Assembly: GCF_011742145.1 (NCBI RefSeq)
Contig: NZ_JAAQQU010000104.1
Location: 577,938-641,937 of the forward strand
Reading direction: 5' to 3'
Length of the DNA: 64,000 nt
Source: Flavobacterium sp. J49
GTDB lineage: Bacteria; Bacteroidota; Bacteroidia; Flavobacteriales; Flavobacteriaceae
Shown here: positions 33,621 to 41,597 of the stretch, in pieces
Position numbering within the stretch: position 1 is the stretch's first letter
How the letters are laid out: every line of letters starts with the position of its first letter
Program-made: the position numbers and the translations under genes
The notes under the pieces: generated by a model
Told to the model about the DNA's origin: nothing
Databases searched by the model: none
What the model saw: only the letters and a program-made list of their open reading frames with translations

Positions 33621-34620
33621 TACTGTCCACAATCCAGAGATACTCTTGGAAGAAGAAAATGCAATTTCTTCTTCTAAGAGTACACCTCAAATTGTAGCTA
33701 AATCCCCTTTTATTGAGTCAAATTGTGAATCAGTTTCTATGGATCATTTAAAGATTGAGTGCATTACGCCCGTCTTTGCCCGATGCAATTCTGTAACGAT
33801 TTCTCATTATGATTTTATTTTAGCCTTGCAGGAATGCGTAGCAAACTTTTACATTGGTGAGAAAATAATGAATCCTGAAATAAGGGTCTCTCATAAAATT
33901 TTAGGGCGTATCCAGGAGGCTTTAAAAAAGCCTAAAGCAGAACTGTTACCACATGATGAAACTATTTATTGGGAACGAATTGCTGTAGCAATTGAAATAC
34001 CTTCAATAACAATGGTTGTTGGCGGAAATACTCTATCATTGGTTGTTGGAGCTGTTCGTTCATTTCACAATCAAAATCTTTACAGCAAAAAAACGGCAGA
34101 AAGATTTAAATTATTTGCCGGCTTTGTTAATCATGTGTGCACGAATACCGCTGTTTCTACAGATGGGGCGTTATTGGATGTAAAAGTATTTAGTTTAGAA
34201 GAGTTAAAAATTCAAATTTACAATCTTCTAAACTCCTATAACATGAATAATCATGTAGCTCAAATGAGAGATTTAGAAAATTACTCGCTTACTCAAAGTC
34301 AATTTTGTCAATTAATTGGGAGAAGCAGGATATATCAACATTTGCCAAAAGAAACTAAATCTATAATTCCCGAATTGTTATTCAATGACGGACAAATTAA
34401 TGCTATCTCTAAGGCGTATTTTGAAGATATTAACTTTAAGAGTGATTGTAATGGTGAAATTGACCTTTGGAAAATGTTTAACCTTTTAACTGGGGCTAAT
34501 AAAAGTAGCTCTTACATAAATGATTTTCTTGAAAAAGGTATAAACGCAACCAATTTTGTAAATGGAATCTCTAAAGCCCAAGCAGATAGGAATTCTCCTT
34601 ATTCTTGGTTTTTGGGATGA
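33592..34620 (+). CDS. DUF3871 family protein
   Basis: 342 residues from ATG 33592 (the frame also has an ATG at 33577). Family phrases seen are PFIESN, ITPVFARCNSVTISHYDFI, LYSKKTAERFKLFAGFVNHVCTN, FCQLIGRSRIYQHLP and the C-terminal GANKSSSYINDFL. DUF3871 is found on Bacteroidota plasmids and islands; its function is not known to me. It overlaps the Sak4-like gene, so the two are probably co-translated. Confidence 0.82.
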   Translation, partial: DNILTLTPVNTVHNPEILLEEENAISSSKSTPQIVAKSPFIESNCESVSMDHLKIECITPVFARCNSVTISHYDFILALQECVANFYIGEKIMNPEIRVSHKILGRIQEALKKPKAELLPHDETIYWERIAVAIEIPSITMVVGGNTLSLVVGAVRSFHNQNLYSKKTAERFKLFAGFVNHVCTNTAVSTDGALLDVKVFSLEELKIQIYNLLNSYNMNNHVAQMRDLENYSLTQSQFCQLIGRSRIYQHLPKETKSIIPELLFNDGQINAISKAYFEDINFKSDCNGEIDLWKMFNLLTGANKSSSYINDFLEKGINATNFVNGISKAQADRNSPYSWFLG

Positions 34621-34623
34621 TAA

Positions 34624-34662
34624 TCACCCAACTTCTTTAATTAGGAGTTGGGGATTTTTTTT
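34624..34662 (+). terminator. Terminator after DUF3871
   Basis: CCCAACT (34627-34633) pairs with AGTTGGG (34646-34652), followed by eight T. It closes the plus-strand left module before the minus-strand operon. Confidence 0.75.
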
Positions 34663-34778
34663 CTGGCTGCTTTTCCAGAATTTGAGGTTTTCTAATAAAT
34701 AAAAACGTGATTTTTTGTAATAATTTGGATTTTAGTGTTTTCGATGATCAAATGGGTTTAGTAATTAAATAATTAAGT

Positions 34779-35849
34779 TCAGGGTTCGGCTGCAATATCA
34801 AAATTTGAACTGTTATCAATTTTGTAATTTTTTGTATTTTCTATTTTATCTGAAAGAGAAATGATTTCAAAACTCTCTCCATTATGATAAACAAGGCCGC
34901 ATGAGAGCAGTCCAATAACACCTTTTTGAAATATTTTATCATAAATATTCTCTAAAGAAAACTCATCCCCTTTAAAAAGTTTCAAAAGTGAGAGTGATAA
35001 TAATGCGTTAGATGAAATAAAGAAGAAATTGTTTTTTAGAACTATATCATAAAAAGTCTGAGAGCGATTTCCTACTTTTGATGTGCAACCAATATTGTTG
35101 GGGGGTAATAAATCGGATTCTTTACCGCCAATTAGTAGAAATTTGAAGAAAGAAATGTCAGTATTTGATGTGCCAGAAATAAGTTCTTCTTCATAAGCAA
35201 GTAATTGTGACTCATATCTTCCCTCATTCATCATTTTGTCAAAGCTGACTTTTGCTTCTGCAACAAATAATAAATTATTGTTGAGCAAACATATATCTAG
35301 ACGACCACCACGATCTCTTTTATTTATCCTCATGCCTACTTCTAGTCCAATACGGGGGTTTTTAGAAGTTGATAAGTACTTCAAAGTGTTTGCTCCCCAA
35401 ACAGAAATATTAGTTGTTTCATCTTTACTTGTAAATTCTTCAAATGACTTATATTTAACTTTAAATTGATTGAGTCTAATTGATGGAAGTTCAATAAAAT
35501 TACCTGAGAATAATTTGTCTAAAATTGATAGGCCTAACTTATTTTCATAGTCAACAGAAAAATTAGAGCACATGGCTCTTAACGAAAAGTCATTATGAAT
35601 TTCTATTTTATTCCCAGGGCAGCCAAAAACACAAAACATACAATTGATACAATTTTCATTTTTTATGTCGATATGGTCGCCTTTAAACTCTATACATTCA
35701 ATTTTCAATGCAATAGCAATATCACTTGTTTTTGATTTATTGTCATTAATCAAATCATTCAAATAACTATACTTATTTACTCGTAATATTACACACGGGG
35801 GTAATTTACTCTCGTAATTATATAAGCACACTTTCTTACTATTGTTCAT
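34779..35849 (-). CDS. Putative restriction nuclease: ferredoxin-type 4Fe-4S motif plus RecB/Cas4-like PD-(D/E)XK domain
   Basis: 356 residues, last gene of a six-gene operon. The N-terminal part carries CINCMFCVFGCPG: C67, C70, C73, C77, the exact CxxCxxCxxxCP spacing of one ferredoxin 4Fe-4S cluster. The middle carries a nuclease signature: E170, D185 in GGRLDICLL, E198-A-K200 in FVAEAKV, and Q215-LLA-Y219, the QxxxY motif of the RecB/Cas4 branch. The C-terminal third is unassigned. In Cas4 and AddB the cysteines are split around the nuclease core; here they form a compact ferredoxin motif ahead of it. I infer DNA cleavage, with the cluster structural or redox-sensing. Partner genes suggest restriction. 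The start overlaps the preceding stop by 1 bp. Confidence 0.7.
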   Translation of the reverse strand: MNNSKKVCLYNYESKLPPCVILRVNKYSYLNDLINDNKSKTSDIAIALKIECIEFKGDHIDIKNENCINCMFCVFGCPGNKIEIHNDFSLRAMCSNFSVDYENKLGLSILDKLFSGNFIELPSIRLNQFKVKYKSFEEFTSKDETTNISVWGANTLKYLSTSKNPRIGLEVGMRINKRDRGGRLDICLLNNNLLFVAEAKVSFDKMMNEGRYESQLLAYEEELISGTSNTDISFFKFLLIGGKESDLLPPNNIGCTSKVGNRSQTFYDIVLKNNFFFISSNALLSLSLLKLFKGDEFSLENIYDKIFQKGVIGLLSCGLVYHNGESFEIISLSDKIENTKNYKIDNSSNFDIAAEP

Positions 35850-37030
35850 TATAATATAAATGTATCTAAAATATTAACTAATTCGTTTGGTGCATTTAAG
35901 CTTAACTCGTTTATATTAACACCAGTTAAAGGGTGGATAATATCACTCCCTTTTATTTCAAATAGCAAACCTGAAATTATAGCAATATTAATTTCTTCAC
36001 ACATTGTATGGTACATTCTTTCTTTTTCAATAACAAAGTAGGCTTCATAATCAAGCATAAAAGAAACGAGCGTATTAAGAGATACACTTGCTTTCTGATT
36101 AAATGCTTTATTTAGAATATAAAGAACAGCAAATCTCCTGTTTTGAATTTTCGGCTCCACTTGCATAGTCAGTTCTCTTATTGACTGCTGATTATTCTCT
36201 CGTAAAGCACCAACATTTTTGGTCAGATTTTTATAGTCGAATGGTTTTTCGGTAATGAATTCCCCAGAAAATAATTTATTTGGGATTTCTAATACTTTAT
36301 ACTTTCTTAAATTCCTACTGCTTTGTAAAATGTAATCAGATGAAGAAATGTGTGGATTGTTAGTGTTTAAATCACCCAAAAGTGGAATAGGATAAATGAA
36401 ACCAGCAGTTGTTGCCCATGCCAATATGCAAGATTTTGTTCGAGTGTTACTATCATCCTCAGATCCGCTAGAAATTGTTACAAAATTTCCATTGTAAAGA
36501 AGTTTTTCATTTGCTTTTGGGTAACCAACATTTATTTCGCTTGTATCAAAAGTGTCTTTACCTAGACAATGAATTTGGTACAAAACACCAATAAATAATC
36601 CGTATTTTAACACTGACTTTCTTATAATATCCAACATTTCAGGACTATTGAAATCGGTGTTTGAAAAATCACAACCATTTTCTGTTAATTGTAAATTGTT
36701 GCCAGACCTTTCTAAAAAACCTAATGCATGCAATGAGTTTACAGTGTTACTTACTTCCTTTGATTTTGTTGTGTCATCTGAAATTCCATTTGTTAAAGAA
36801 CAACCAGAAGTATTAAATGGATTTTCTTTATAACGGCAATATCTAATATTAACGGCGTTGTTTTCAATCAATAATTCGCAGAATGAATGAATGTTAATTG
36901 ATTCTGAATCATATTTAATTTCAGACATTCTAAACGATTGCTTAGTGCCATATTTGCTTTTAATGAATTTACAAAGTGCATGTAAACAATGAAGACGCGC
37001 CGGAGGATTCCTATTTATTAAATAAGCCAT
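35849..37030 (-). CDS. Putative DNA-recognition subunit with winged-helix-like segments
   Basis: 393 residues, not recognised. The segment SNTVNSLHALGFLERSGNNLQLTENG (about 95-119) reads as a winged helix, and a second helical block near 300-375 (FAVLYILNKAFNQ..., ending HPLTGVNINEL) may be another. No nuclease or ATPase motif is seen. A KLFSGEFI octapeptide (252-259) closely matches KLFSGNFI (112-119) in the nuclease. The gene is adjacent to the nuclease with a 1-bp overlap. I infer target recognition or nuclease assembly; this is a guess from fold and context. Confidence 0.55.
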   Translation of the reverse strand: MAYLINRNPPARLHCLHALCKFIKSKYGTKQSFRMSEIKYDSESINIHSFCELLIENNAVNIRYCRYKENPFNTSGCSLTNGISDDTTKSKEVSNTVNSLHALGFLERSGNNLQLTENGCDFSNTDFNSPEMLDIIRKSVLKYGLFIGVLYQIHCLGKDTFDTSEINVGYPKANEKLLYNGNFVTISSGSEDDSNTRTKSCILAWATTAGFIYPIPLLGDLNTNNPHISSSDYILQSSRNLRKYKVLEIPNKLFSGEFITEKPFDYKNLTKNVGALRENNQQSIRELTMQVEPKIQNRRFAVLYILNKAFNQKASVSLNTLVSFMLDYEAYFVIEKERMYHTMCEEINIAIISGLLFEIKGSDIIHPLTGVNINELSLNAPNELVNILDTFIL

Positions 37031-37031
37031 T

Positions 37032-37481
37032 TTAAATTTCGGAAATTAATACATGGTTAAAATGTGTGTTTTGATTGTTTAGATAAGTTTCAACAATTTC
37101 TCTATTGTAGTTATCCATGAATATCAAAGTACCATTAATTCTAAAATTCATCATAACTTGTTTGTTTTTCATGTCTTCAATGACTGCAATTAATTCTAAA
37201 CAGTCTTTATCAAACTCACTCATGTTTGTTATCTTACATATTGTTATAGACAAATTTTCTTTATAAACTATTTCAAGTCTTTTATTCCTTCTTCCAAAAT
37301 CATATTTTACCTCAATAAAAGGATTTTTATTCTGCTTTGATTGAAATAAATGTGAAGTCAAAACAATCTTGTCAAGTTTGTTTTTTGATAACTCATTAAT
37401 TATATACTTTCGATAAACCCCATTTGTCTTGTCTAATGCAATATCTTCAAAATTTGATTTTGTATTAAGTTCTATAATCAT
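37032..37481 (-). CDS. Hypothetical protein of the restriction-modification-like operon
   Basis: 149 residues with no family I recognise. It is charged, mixed alpha/beta, with a cluster FGRRNKRLEIVYKENL (62-77) that could contact nucleic acid. It overlaps the upstream methyltransferase by 4 bp and ends 1 bp before the next gene, so it is an integral operon member. Confidence 0.6.
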   Translation of the reverse strand: MIIELNTKSNFEDIALDKTNGVYRKYIINELSKNKLDKIVLTSHLFQSKQNKNPFIEVKYDFGRRNKRLEIVYKENLSITICKITNMSEFDKDCLELIAVIEDMKNKQVMMNFRINGTLIFMDNYNREIVETYLNNQNTHFNHVLISEI

Positions 37482-38311
37482 TTTGATAATACTTTTTCAA
37501 GTTTTCTATTTATTAATGGAAGATACTCGGGGTTTAGTTCGAAGCCTATGGCTTTTCTTCCTAACTCTAAAGATACTTTTGCTGTAGTACCTGTTCCTGC
37601 AAAAGGATCTAATACAGTGTCGCCATAAAAGCTATATAACTTAATTAAGCGGCGAGGCAGTTCTTCAGGAAAGGGGGCGGGATGTCCTTCTGATTTGGCT
37701 TTGGCAGGTTGCATTTCCCAAATCGAATTAATAGCCCAATCTTGCCATTCTTTGGTAGTAAGTTTTGATTTTTCTTTAATTTCAGGACTTACTTTTTTTC
37801 TAGATCCTTTTTTTGAAAAAACTGTTATCCATTCATATGGGTAAGTTGAAAAGATATTTGGAGGATAAGGATAGCTGCCAAACGAGCTAAATCGTGTAAT
37901 TTTTCTTTTGTCCCATATGTATAGACCAAATTGAAACATTTCGTTCGTTTTATTCAAAAAATTTTCAATATCTCCAAGTACAAGTCTAGTTTCACGTCTT
38001 TCAAATCTTGCAGCTTTACCAGTTAACAAGAAAGGCATTATATTAATGCATAATTTGCCATCTGGAGCCAGAACTCTAACGCATTCTAACCAAACTTTAT
38101 TTAATTCATCTAAATAATGATCGTAAGAATTACTACCTAATCCAATTTGTTCTTCATTTTCATAGTCTTTTAGAGTCCAATAAGGTGGACTAGTTATTAT
38201 TAAGTTAACTGAATTATCGGCCAACTCCGACATTCTGCTTGAATTTCCGATGTAAATTTCAGCACCGTTTATTAAGTGTTTTTGGTTATCCTTGATCTTT
38301 ATTTTTCCCAT
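37478..38311 (-). CDS. DNA methyltransferase, beta-class motif order (N4-cytosine or N6-adenine)
   Basis: 277 residues. The catalytic motif IV TSPPYW (40-45) comes before the SAM motif I DPFAGTGTT (235-243), preceded by HPAPFPEELPRRLI (210-223), the order of beta-class amino-methyltransferases. S-P-P-Y favours N4-cytosine but does not exclude N6-adenine. It overlaps the preceding methyltransferase by 13 bp. In this operon it should protect one strand or one half of the recognition site. Confidence 0.9.
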   Translation of the reverse strand: MGKIKIKDNQKHLINGAEIYIGNSSRMSELADNSVNLIITSPPYWTLKDYENEEQIGLGSNSYDHYLDELNKVWLECVRVLAPDGKLCINIMPFLLTGKAARFERRETRLVLGDIENFLNKTNEMFQFGLYIWDKRKITRFSSFGSYPYPPNIFSTYPYEWITVFSKKGSRKKVSPEIKEKSKLTTKEWQDWAINSIWEMQPAKAKSEGHPAPFPEELPRRLIKLYSFYGDTVLDPFAGTGTTAKVSLELGRKAIGFELNPEYLPLINRKLEKVLSK

Positions 38312-39351
38312 ATAACTATTTGTTCTTTTCTTTTTGTATCATTTAATTTGTCAAAAACTTGAGAGCTCGTTCCGGTGTAAGATCTCTCTAAAAACTTGAC
38401 ATTTTTAAATGGAGATAATGAATTAAAAAACTCCCCGCCGTTTATCAATTTTCCATGTATTTTCTTATCACCTACAACAAATATTATTTTTGCACCTTTC
38501 TTACAAACCTTATAAAGTTCTTCAAATACAAGTTTCATGTCTAATTCATATTCTTTAAAAGTTTGTATCAAACCTTCTCTGATTTTTATCCTATCAAAGT
38601 CTAATATGTCGTATATTATTTTTGCATAGTAAGCGGTATAATCTAGACAATCAAAATAAGGAGGACTTGTAAATACATAGTCAACTGATTCGATTTCAAT
38701 TTTTTCAGAAAGTTTACGTGCATCTAACTCATAAATTGCACTATTCCTGTTAAGTGGATAAAAATGTTTTTTTACTTTTTGTATAAGTTTTTCATAAAAG
38801 TTGATATATCTTTTTGGATTAATATCCTTTCCCACTGTACTCGATGTCCACATATAATGATTGCAACCTCTTGCAGTAAGACATATTGTACCTAAGAAAC
38901 AAGCTTTAACATAGTCTGACATTGACTCGAAAAATACCGATACTCTTGAAATTTCATCAATCGTATCTTCATGAAAATGTTTACTAGCACTTTCTTTTAC
39001 CATATTATACTTTGATAATGTCTTTGCATTTTCAATTAATGCTATAACTTCAGATTGGATAGAATCAAATGAATCTGGAATGTTAACTTTCCCTTTTGCA
39101 AGAAAAACAGCTATTGGATTTAAATCAGTACCAATTGTCTTGTGTCCATATTTCAAGCCCTCATAAACAATAGTCCCTGAACCACAAAAAGGATCAAGAA
39201 CAACACTTCCTTCGGGTATTTGTTTTAAAATCTGATCAGCATCTAAGGCAGATATTTTTCCGCGATATGGGTAAATTCCATGAACTGAATTAGGGTTATT
39301 GACTGATGTAAGTTCCTTAATTACAAATTCTATGTTTTCTGTTTGAGACAT
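38299..39351 (-). CDS. DNA methyltransferase, motif I before motif IV
   Basis: 350 residues. SAM motif I VLDPFCGSGT (51-60), then acidic TIGTDLNPIAV (72-82), and catalytic TSPPYFDCLDY (228-238): the opposite order to its neighbour, so the two methyltransferases are not recent duplicates. A helical insert (about 90-200) separates the motifs and may recognise DNA. Two different enzymes suggest an asymmetric target. It starts 5 bp after the regulator stop. Confidence 0.88.
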   Translation of the reverse strand: MSQTENIEFVIKELTSVNNPNSVHGIYPYRGKISALDADQILKQIPEGSVVLDPFCGSGTIVYEGLKYGHKTIGTDLNPIAVFLAKGKVNIPDSFDSIQSEVIALIENAKTLSKYNMVKESASKHFHEDTIDEISRVSVFFESMSDYVKACFLGTICLTARGCNHYMWTSSTVGKDINPKRYINFYEKLIQKVKKHFYPLNRNSAIYELDARKLSEKIEIESVDYVFTSPPYFDCLDYTAYYAKIIYDILDFDRIKIREGLIQTFKEYELDMKLVFEELYKVCKKGAKIIFVVGDKKIHGKLINGGEFFNSLSPFKNVKFLERSYTGTSSQVFDKLNDTKRKEQIVIWEK

Positions 39352-39356
39352 ATTAA

Positions 39357-39647
39357 TTATTTGGATTTCTTTAATTCTTTTTGAACAATTTTCAAAACTT
39401 CAATAGGATTTTCGTTACCAGACAATTCATTAAGAATTGATTCTGCCAATAGAGTATTTATTAATTCTTTTTCATTAATTACAAGTGCTTTAGCAATTTT
39501 AATTAGTTGTTGTTTTGTTGGAGTTCTTTCCCCTCTTTCAATTTTACTCAATATGGCAACATCCATATCTAAAGACGCCGATAGTTGTCTTAAAAGCAAA
39601 CCTTTTGATTTTCGACTTTCCCTTATTTTATAACCAACAGTATCCAT
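39357..39647 (-). CDS. XRE-family helix-turn-helix regulator (controller-like protein)
   Basis: 96 residues, HTH about 8-60: KIRESRKSKGLLLRQLSASLDMDVAILSKIERGERTPTKQQLIKIAKAL. First gene of the operon, as controller (C) proteins often are in restriction-modification systems, delaying nuclease until methylation is in place. The upstream DNA has repeated GACAAA-TTA words. The assignment as C protein is contextual. Confidence 0.85.
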   Translation of the reverse strand: MDTVGYKIRESRKSKGLLLRQLSASLDMDVAILSKIERGERTPTKQQLIKIAKALVINEKELINTLLAESILNELSGNENPIEVLKIVQKELKKSK

Positions 39648-39651
39648 TAGA

Positions 39652-39680
39652 CAAAATTAGAATTGACAAATTTAGTCAAA
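39652..39680 (-). promoter_or_regulatory. Promoter and possible operator of the restriction-like operon
   Basis: On the minus strand TAATTTTG (39659-39652) and TAAATTTG (39674-39667) both match the -7 consensus; TTTG at 39680-39677 is 17 bp from the first. GAC-N7-GTC (39665-39677) is a short palindrome overlapping them, and GACAAA(A)TTA-like words repeat. The first box is only 5 bp from the start codon, so the upstream box may be the real one. Rest of the 283-bp gap to 39930: nothing recognised. Confidence 0.4.
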
Positions 39681-39930
39681 TCCTTAACAAGAACTCATGA
39701 AAATCTAATTATTTATCAACATTGATTAAACTATTTTTTTAAATTTTTTTAAGCGCAACCCTCCTTGTGTCAAAACCCCCACCAATCCTTAGTGATTACA
39801 ATGCCCCCCTGGTGTTGTGTCTAGCATAATAATTTTCTGCAGGTAAATTTATCTTGAGTTGAAAGCCAAGAGTTTTTATCTGGAAAAGTGTTGTGCAAAA
39901 TCTTAATGTTTAACTCAAAAACTAGAAAAG

Positions 39931-40332
39931 ATGGTCAGAATTGTAAACTATCAAAAAAGAACAACAGAGGAAGGAAAAGAATTCTTTACTCTAGAACTTC
40001 AAGGTGGGATTGAAGTAGTGAAATCCCAAGAAACAGGAAAGCTTTATATGACAGCAAGAAAAGCAAATATGTCATGTACTTTTGATGAGCTTACTTGTCA
40101 ATCATTAATTGGAACAGAACTGCCAGGATCTGTTAGAAAAGTAGAATGTGAAGCGTATGAGTACACCATCAAAGATACTGGTGAAGTCATTTCACTTTCA
40201 CACAGATTTGAATACGTTGAGCAAGAAGCTCCAATTCAAACACCAGAGAAAAGTAAAACTACCATTGAAGAATTTATGAGTAATGCTCCAACAGGGAATA
40301 CATTCTCAACTAATGGTCAGTTAGTACATTAG
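39931..40332 (+). CDS. Hypothetical protein, possible OB-fold nucleic-acid binder
   Basis: 133 residues. The first 100 are mostly beta (MVRIVNYQKRTTEEGKEFFTLELQGG...), ending in an acidic, Pro/Thr-rich tail (EYVEQEAPIQTPEKSKTTIEEFM), a layout reminiscent of single-strand DNA-binding proteins. I cannot confirm this. It precedes the RadC-like gene, a pairing I associate with Bacteroidota mobile elements. Confidence 0.6.
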   Translation: MVRIVNYQKRTTEEGKEFFTLELQGGIEVVKSQETGKLYMTARKANMSCTFDELTCQSLIGTELPGSVRKVECEAYEYTIKDTGEVISLSHRFEYVEQEAPIQTPEKSKTTIEEFMSNAPTGNTFSTNGQLVH

Positions 40333-40338
40333 AAAAAC

Positions 40339-40372
40339 AACCTATGTCTCAATCAGGCATAGGTTATTTACT
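40339..40372 (+). terminator. Possible terminator
   Basis: AACCTATG (40339-40346) pairs with CATAGGTT (40358-40365) over an 11-nt loop, followed by T-rich sequence. Confidence 0.5.
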
Positions 40373-40404
40373 TTTTTATTTTTTTAACCTAATTATAAAC
40401 GGAA

Positions 40405-40857
40405 ATGAAAAAAACGCTATTAAATGTGTCTGAAATAAAAGTAGCTTATAGTACTAGCGATACTCCTAAAGTAAAAATCAAATCAGGGGAAGATGCTTAT
40501 AATGTTTTACTAGCATCTTGGAACTTAGATACAATAGAATTGCAAGAGGAGTTTAAAATCTTGTTATTAAACAGGGCTAATGAAGTATTGGGAATATATC
40601 CATTATCCAAAGGAGGAATAACAGGAACTGTTGTTGACCAAAGATTAATTTTTGCAGTAGCTTTAAAATGCAATGCTTCTGGAATTATAATGTGTCATAA
40701 TCATCCAAGCGGCAAACTTTTGCCTAGTGAAACTGATATTACTTTGACTAAGAGTATCGGCAAATGTGCAGAGTTACTAGGTATTAACATATTAGATCAT
40801 CTAATTATAAGTAAAAATGGTTTTTATAGCTTTTCTAATGAAGGAAAGTTAAGTTGA
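40405..40857 (+). CDS. RadC-like JAB-domain protein
   Basis: 150 residues covering the MPN+/JAB part only; the N-terminal helix-hairpin-helix of full RadC is absent. The metal motif is CHNHPSG with H98, H100 and D111. Such short RadC-like proteins are frequent in mobile elements and near restriction-modification or anti-restriction genes; their activity is unclear. Confidence 0.88.
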   Translation: MKKTLLNVSEIKVAYSTSDTPKVKIKSGEDAYNVLLASWNLDTIELQEEFKILLLNRANEVLGIYPLSKGGITGTVVDQRLIFAVALKCNASGIIMCHNHPSGKLLPSETDITLTKSIGKCAELLGINILDHLIISKNGFYSFSNEGKLS

Positions 40858-40954
40858 AAGTGTAAGGTTGTTAAAACACTCCTTATTTTGGAGGATTTTC
40901 AATTTTTCATTAAAAACAACATATAATGTTAATAGCTTTTTTATATTAGTTGCT

Positions 40955-41170
40955 TTAAAAGCTAAAAAGTTCAACTATGGAAACGTCAAGTGCTTTAGCA
41001 ACTTTCTCTAAAGTAGAAAGTGTTGGGTTAACTTTTCCCGCTTCCAATCTAGACATGTTGCTCTTTTCAAAATTGCATTTCGCAGCTAAATCCTGTTGAG
41101 ATAAGCCTTTAAACTCCCTGAGTTTTTGAATTTGCTTACCAACATTTATTTGAATAGAATTGTCTGACAT
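40955..41170 (-). CDS. XRE-family transcriptional regulator
   Basis: 71 residues, almost all one HTH: QIQKLREFKGLSQQDLAAKCNFEKSNMSRLEAGKVNPTLSTLEKVAKAL. Divergent from the lipoprotein gene at 41334. Two inverted repeats lie in the intergenic region and the plus-strand promoter sits between them, so autoregulation and control of the lipoprotein genes are plausible. Confidence 0.88.
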   Translation of the reverse strand: MSDNSIQINVGKQIQKLREFKGLSQQDLAAKCNFEKSNMSRLEAGKVNPTLSTLEKVAKALDVSIVELFSF

Positions 41171-41176
41171 TGAACT

Positions 41177-41206
41177 TTTTGAGTTGTATTATTTGATAAC
41201 TCAAAA
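41177..41206. promoter_or_regulatory. Candidate operator: 9-bp inverted repeat
   Basis: TTTTGAGTT and AACTCAAAA, perfect arms over 12 nt, 7 bp upstream of the XRE start. Confidence 0.5.
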
Positions 41207-41221
41207 TTTGTTCTATTTTTG
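41192..41221 (+). promoter_or_regulatory. Promoter toward the lipoprotein genes
   Basis: TTTG (41192-41195), 18 bp, TATTTTTG (41214-41221). The -33 part lies within the 9-bp inverted repeat and a second repeat follows, a typical repressible layout. Confidence 0.55.
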
Positions 41222-41230
41222 TTCAGAATG

Positions 41231-41248
41231 GTTATCACTCATGATAAC
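41231..41248. promoter_or_regulatory. Candidate operator: GTTATCA-N4-TGATAAC
   Basis: Perfect 7-bp inverted repeat just downstream of the promoter. Confidence 0.5.
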
Positions 41249-41333
41249 TATAATTTTTATTTTAAATAATGCGGAAAACCGTAAAAAACTAGTTTTTAAT
41301 TAATTTACATTTATAAACTTAAAACAAAACCAA

Positions 41334-41591
41334 ATGACAAAAAAAATAATTTTATTAGGATTAATAATGATTTCAACATTATCCTGTTCAAAAGATGACA
41401 ACTCTTCATGCAACGAAATTGTATGTGGAGGAACTTCAGGAGCAGGGACTTATACAATATACAGAGGGACATTAAATCCGGATACTTGTGGAGAAACAGA
41501 ATTAGAAGTTAATGAAGCTACTTTCCTGTATTATCAAGCTAAATGGCAAGCTAATCCTGAGGGATATACCTGTTGGGAGGGATTGAAATAA
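41334..41591 (+). CDS. Small lipoprotein
   Basis: 85 residues with a lipoprotein signal peptide (MTKKIILLGLIMISTLSC, lipid Cys18). The following SKDDNSS is the acidic type of sequence that sends Bacteroidota lipoproteins to the cell surface. The mature part has four further Cys (including CNEIVCGG and TCGE) that could form disulfides. No known domain. A FISUMP lipoprotein gene follows 6 bp later. Confidence 0.75.
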   Translation: MTKKIILLGLIMISTLSCSKDDNSSCNEIVCGGTSGAGTYTIYRGTLNPDTCGETELEVNEATFLYYQAKWQANPEGYTCWEGLK

Positions 41592-41597
41592 TAAGAA

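Noticed and set aside
34779..35849. Metabolic ferredoxin or oxidoreductase
   Set aside because: A single cluster motif is joined to a nuclease motif series and the gene is in an operon with methyltransferases; no flavin or other redox domain is visible.
34779..39647. BREX, DISARM or type I restriction system
   Set aside because: No PglZ, BrxC, helicase, HsdR-type translocase or HsdS with paired target-recognition domains was seen.
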